Source of the DNA: an uncultured Lachnospiraceae bacterium
Lineage (GTDB): Bacteria > Bacillota > Clostridia > Lachnospirales > Lachnospiraceae
NCBI GenBank assembly: GCA_949840915.1
Contig: CATKXY010000003.1
Coordinates: forward strand, 62,001 to 126,000
Length of the DNA: 64,000 bases
Reading direction: 5' to 3'
Positions 61,768-64,000 of the stretch are shown here, one piece after another. A program made the translations under genes and the position numbers. The notes below the pieces were generated by a model. The model searched no databases, had not been told where the DNA came from, and saw nothing but the letters and a program-made list of their open reading frames with translations. The first letter of the stretch is position 1. Every line of letters starts with the position of its first letter.

Positions 61768-62799
61768 TTATTTCTCCGTGGTTTCTCTGCGGAAGAACAC
61801 AGGCGGTATGACCTTGTGGATCGGTTTGTCCAGAGGAGCGGGCTGGCGCTTTTTCTGTTCGTTCATCTGATCCACAAGGAGGCTTACCGCCTCAAAGGCA
61901 AGCTGGTCCGTCTGCTGTCCCATGGTGCTGATGGATAGGACCGCTTCTCTGGAAATGGGGGAGTTGTCAAAGCCGATGAGCAGATAGTCTTCCGGCAGTC
62001 TGCCGTATTTGCGCATCAGAAGATTCAGCAGCACATTGGCGTGCGTGTCGCTGGACAGGAAAATTCCTTTTCTCATCCCGCGGCAGGCGGTATCCAAATG
62101 CTCCAGTATGTCGGAAAGAGGCGGCTGGGCAGTTTCATAGGTGTTTCCCAATTCCCGGATCATGATCTCATGTTTCAGATCGTGATCTCTGCAGTAGTCA
62201 TGAAATGCCTGGAGCCGTCCGTAGGCGGGTATTTTCTCGGAAGTGGGGGTATTGATGTGGATCAGAATATCGCATTTGCGTCTGGACAGAAGACTCGCAG
62301 CCAGATATCCGCCCATATAATTATCCGTGTTGACGCTGCACACATATTCATCTTCCCGCTCAATGGTTACAATGGGGATGGGTAATTTCGACAAGTCCTC
62401 GGAAGGTATGGTATGACTCAATATGATCAGGCCCTCAATCTTGTAGGCAAGCAGTTCCCTGATGTATCGCCTCTCAGTCTCCTCATTTTCATTTCCGATA
62501 AAAACCAGAAATTTATAGCCGAATGTTTCATAGGTAGACAGTATATGATCCAATATCTCCGAATAAAAGTGATGGTATAGATCGGGTATGATGATGCCTA
62601 CGAACTCGGTTTTCCCGCTGGCAAGGATCCGGGCGACCTTGTTTTCCTTATAATTCAGTTTCTCAAGAGCGTCCGATATGATCCGCTGATTCTCCAGTGT
62701 CAGGGAGTCGGGATTATTGAAGTATCGGGAGATCGTAGTTTTAGAAAAATTTGTGTATTTGGCGATATCATCAAAAGTTACGTTTTTTTTCTTTGCCAT
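61768..62799 (-). CDS. LacI family transcriptional regulator
   Basis: 343 residues from ATG 62799 with AAAGAAAGG upstream; the longer frame lacks a ribosome binding site. N-terminal LacI HTH (VTFDDIAKYTNFSKTTISRYFNNPDSLTLENQRII) with hinge helix (KVARILASGKTEFVGIIIPD), then a periplasmic-binding-like sugar domain. It resembles the gluconate/sucrose-type LacI group. Operators of the GTAACCGGTTAC kind lie before both this gene and the divergent kinase gene, so it should repress both. Stops of this and the alpha-glucosidase gene are only 4 bases apart. Confidence 0.92.
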   Translation of the reverse strand: MAKKKNVTFDDIAKYTNFSKTTISRYFNNPDSLTLENQRIISDALEKLNYKENKVARILASGKTEFVGIIIPDLYHHFYSEILDHILSTYETFGYKFLVFIGNENEETERRYIRELLAYKIEGLIILSHTIPSEDLSKLPIPIVTIEREDEYVCSVNTDNYMGGYLAASLLSRRKCDILIHINTPTSEKIPAYGRLQAFHDYCRDHDLKHEIMIRELGNTYETAQPPLSDILEHLDTACRGMRKGIFLSSDTHANVLLNLLMRKYGRLPEDYLLIGFDNSPISREAVLSISTMGQQTDQLAFEAVSLLVDQMNEQKKRQPAPLDKPIHKVIPPVFFRRETTEK

Positions 62800-62892
62800 G
62801 GAAAAGCCTTTCTTTGTGGTTCTCGGATGCCGTGAAATGGAATAGAAATGAATTGAAATCATTATAGCAGGAAAGATAGCGGCTGACAAGCT

Positions 62893-62916
62893 GTAAGCGG
62901 TTAAGTAACCGGTTTT
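62893..62916. promoter_or_regulatory. LacI operators upstream of the repressor gene
   Basis: GTAAGCGGTTAA (62893-62904) and GTAACCGGTTTT (62905-62916), two imperfect copies of the palindrome found before the kinase gene, again end to end. Confidence 0.6.
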
Positions 62917-62978
62917 ATGGCATGTGCATAAATCCGGTATCTAAAAGTCAGCACTATTTACAAAAAAGAAGTTATCGG

Positions 62979-63042
62979 TTGACGTATGGGATGCCGGATG
63001 ATACCATATATTTATAAAGTAACCGGTTACTTTACCGGTTAC
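62979..63042 (+). promoter_or_regulatory. PfkB gene promoter with tandem LacI operators
   Basis: TTGACG (62979-62984), 17-base spacer, TACCAT (63002-63007). Just downstream are GTAACCGGTTAC (63019-63030, perfect palindrome) and TTTACCGGTTAC (63031-63042), directly adjacent. Repressor bound here would block initiation or early elongation. Confidence 0.7.
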
Positions 63043-63072
63043 ACGACGGAATAAAAGAGAGGAAATGGGATA

Positions 63073-64000
63073 ATGAAAGAATATGATGTGATCGCATTGG
63101 GAGAATTGTTGATCGATATGACGGACAACGGGCTCTCCGCTCAGGGCAATACTTTGTTTGAGGCCAACCCGGGCGGCGCTCCCTGTAATGTTCTGGCTCT
63201 GCTGTCCGGGCTGGGACACAGAACCGGCTTTATCGGAAAGGTGGGGGATGATCTGTTCGGGAGGAAACTGCGGGAAGTGTTGGAGGAGCTGAGGATAGAT
63301 ACTTCCGGTCTCTGTGTGGATCCCGAGTGCCGGACCACTCTCGCCTTCGTGGAGACAAAGAAGGACGGGGACAGGGACTTTTCCTTTTACAGGAATCCGG
63401 GTGCGGACATGCAGTTAAAAAAGTCTGATATCCGCGAGGAAATGCTGGGGCGGACCCGGATTTTCCACTTCGGCACCCTGTCCATGACGCATGAGGGGGT
63501 GCGGGAGGCCACCCGGTATGCGGCGGAGTGTGCCAGGGCGCAGGGGGCGCTCCTGTCCTTTGATCCCAATATCAGAGAGCCTTTGTGGGACACGATGGAG
63601 CTTGCCAGAGAGCAGGTGGAATACGGTCTGGGAATATGCGATATTCTAAAGATTTCCGACAATGAGATCACATGGTTTACGGGAGAGGACGATTATGACA
63701 GAGGGGTGGAAAAAATCAGGGAGAGATACCCGATTCCTCTGATTCTGGTTTCCATGGGGAAAGAGGGAAGCCGGGCATACTATAAGGATATGGTGGCGGA
63801 GAGGCCGGCGTTTATCCTGCCGGGCACCATAGAAACCACGGGGGCCGGGGACACTTTTATGGGTTGTGTGCTCCACAAGGTGCTGGATGTGGGACTTGAC
63901 GATATGAAAGTCCGGGATCTGGAGGAAATGCTGGAATTTGCCAATGGGGCGGCTTCCATCGTGACTACCAGGAGAGGCGCCCTGCGTGTGATGCCGGGAA
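63073..64000 (+). CDS. PfkB-family carbohydrate kinase (fructokinase-like), 3' end outside window
   Basis: At least 309 residues; no stop before the window ends. Ribokinase/PfkB fold: opening YDVIALGELLIDMTD, GG motif NPGGAPCNVLALLSGLG with GKVGDDLFG, and the signature TIETTGAGDTFMGCVLHKVL with the catalytic Asp in GAGD. Best fit is a bacterial fructokinase (ScrK type). With the LacI regulator and GH13 enzyme this suggests uptake and use of a fructose-containing or glucosyl sugar such as sucrose. Driven by the operator-bearing promoter upstream. Confidence 0.9.
   Translation, partial: MKEYDVIALGELLIDMTDNGLSAQGNTLFEANPGGAPCNVLALLSGLGHRTGFIGKVGDDLFGRKLREVLEELRIDTSGLCVDPECRTTLAFVETKKDGDRDFSFYRNPGADMQLKKSDIREEMLGRTRIFHFGTLSMTHEGVREATRYAAECARAQGALLSFDPNIREPLWDTMELAREQVEYGLGICDILKISDNEITWFTGEDDYDRGVEKIRERYPIPLILVSMGKEGSRAYYKDMVAERPAFILPGTIETTGAGDTFMGCVLHKVLDVGLDDMKVRDLEEMLEFANGAASIVTTRRGALRVMPG

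Overview
The window looks like chromosomal DNA of a gut-type Lachnospiraceae (Firmicutes, Clostridia). Pointers are: G+C around one half, strong GGAGG-type ribosome binding sites, an infC-rpmI-rplT operon, a Thr T-box before thrS, a CIRCE element before clpB, DUF1540, DUF4250 and CarD proteins, indolepyruvate:ferredoxin oxidoreductase, and many plant-polysaccharide genes. The genus cannot be fixed from the sequence alone.

Layout. 1-9.7 kb: end of an AI-2E-type permease, truA, an ECF sigma factor with its membrane-bound partner, an atypical OmpR-type regulator, TraX-like protein, a GH105 pectin-fragment hydrolase, a chemotaxis receptor, mntP, a cold-shock gene with a structured leader, and a membrane-tethered EIIA-Glc-like protein that has lost both active-site histidines. 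9.6-20.4 kb: AraC regulator with a GH43 enzyme, an XRE membrane regulator, a copper module (CsoR plus CopA with a fused CopZ-like domain, two CsoR-type operators) and a BlaI/BlaR-like repressor-protease pair with a very large unrelated sensor domain and a lipoprotein. 20.4-31 kb: HrcA-type clpB, DUF4250 with an ASKHA/RACo-like protein, then a receptor, FapA-like and HD-GYP operon, and a deacetylase. 31-37.7 kb: a damaged MerR locus, two MATE pumps, a steroid-dehydrogenase-like SDR with an NTF2-like partner, an amidase lipoprotein and CarD. 37.7-42.1 kb: translation genes (T-box-thrS, infC with a likely AUU start, rpmI, rplT). 42.1-46.2 kb: iorA-iorB-acyl-CoA ligase. 46.3-52.2 kb: solute-binding lipoprotein next to a GGDEF/EAL protein with a frameshift at its N-terminus, tRNA-Gly and a second HD-GYP protein. 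52.3-53.4 kb: uxuA.

53.4-60 kb is the accessory zone. A complete tRNA-Asn is followed 3.2 kb later by a perfect 57-bp copy of its 3' part. Between them lie an HTH-methyltransferase, an HTH pseudogene, a frameshifted NUDIX gene, a Phd/RelE toxin-antitoxin pair with a perfect palindromic operator and a truncated acetyltransferase; no integrase remains. Beyond the second copy are more relics, a Fic protein and AT-rich membrane genes of foreign look. 60-64 kb returns to sugar metabolism: GH13 alpha-glucosidase, LacI repressor and a PfkB kinase running off the window, with tandem LacI operators.

The main themes are plant glycan breakdown (GH105, GH43, UxuA, GH13, fructokinase-like), dense signal transduction (two MCPs, two HD-GYP, one GGDEF/EAL, several one-component regulators), copper and manganese export, and a decayed tRNA-bound island. 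The most unusual items are the FapA-like protein with seven exact 26-residue repeats, the BlaR-like protease with a novel sensor region, the EIIA-like protein without phosphorylation sites, and CopA with an internal ribosome binding site for its terminal CopZ-like domain.
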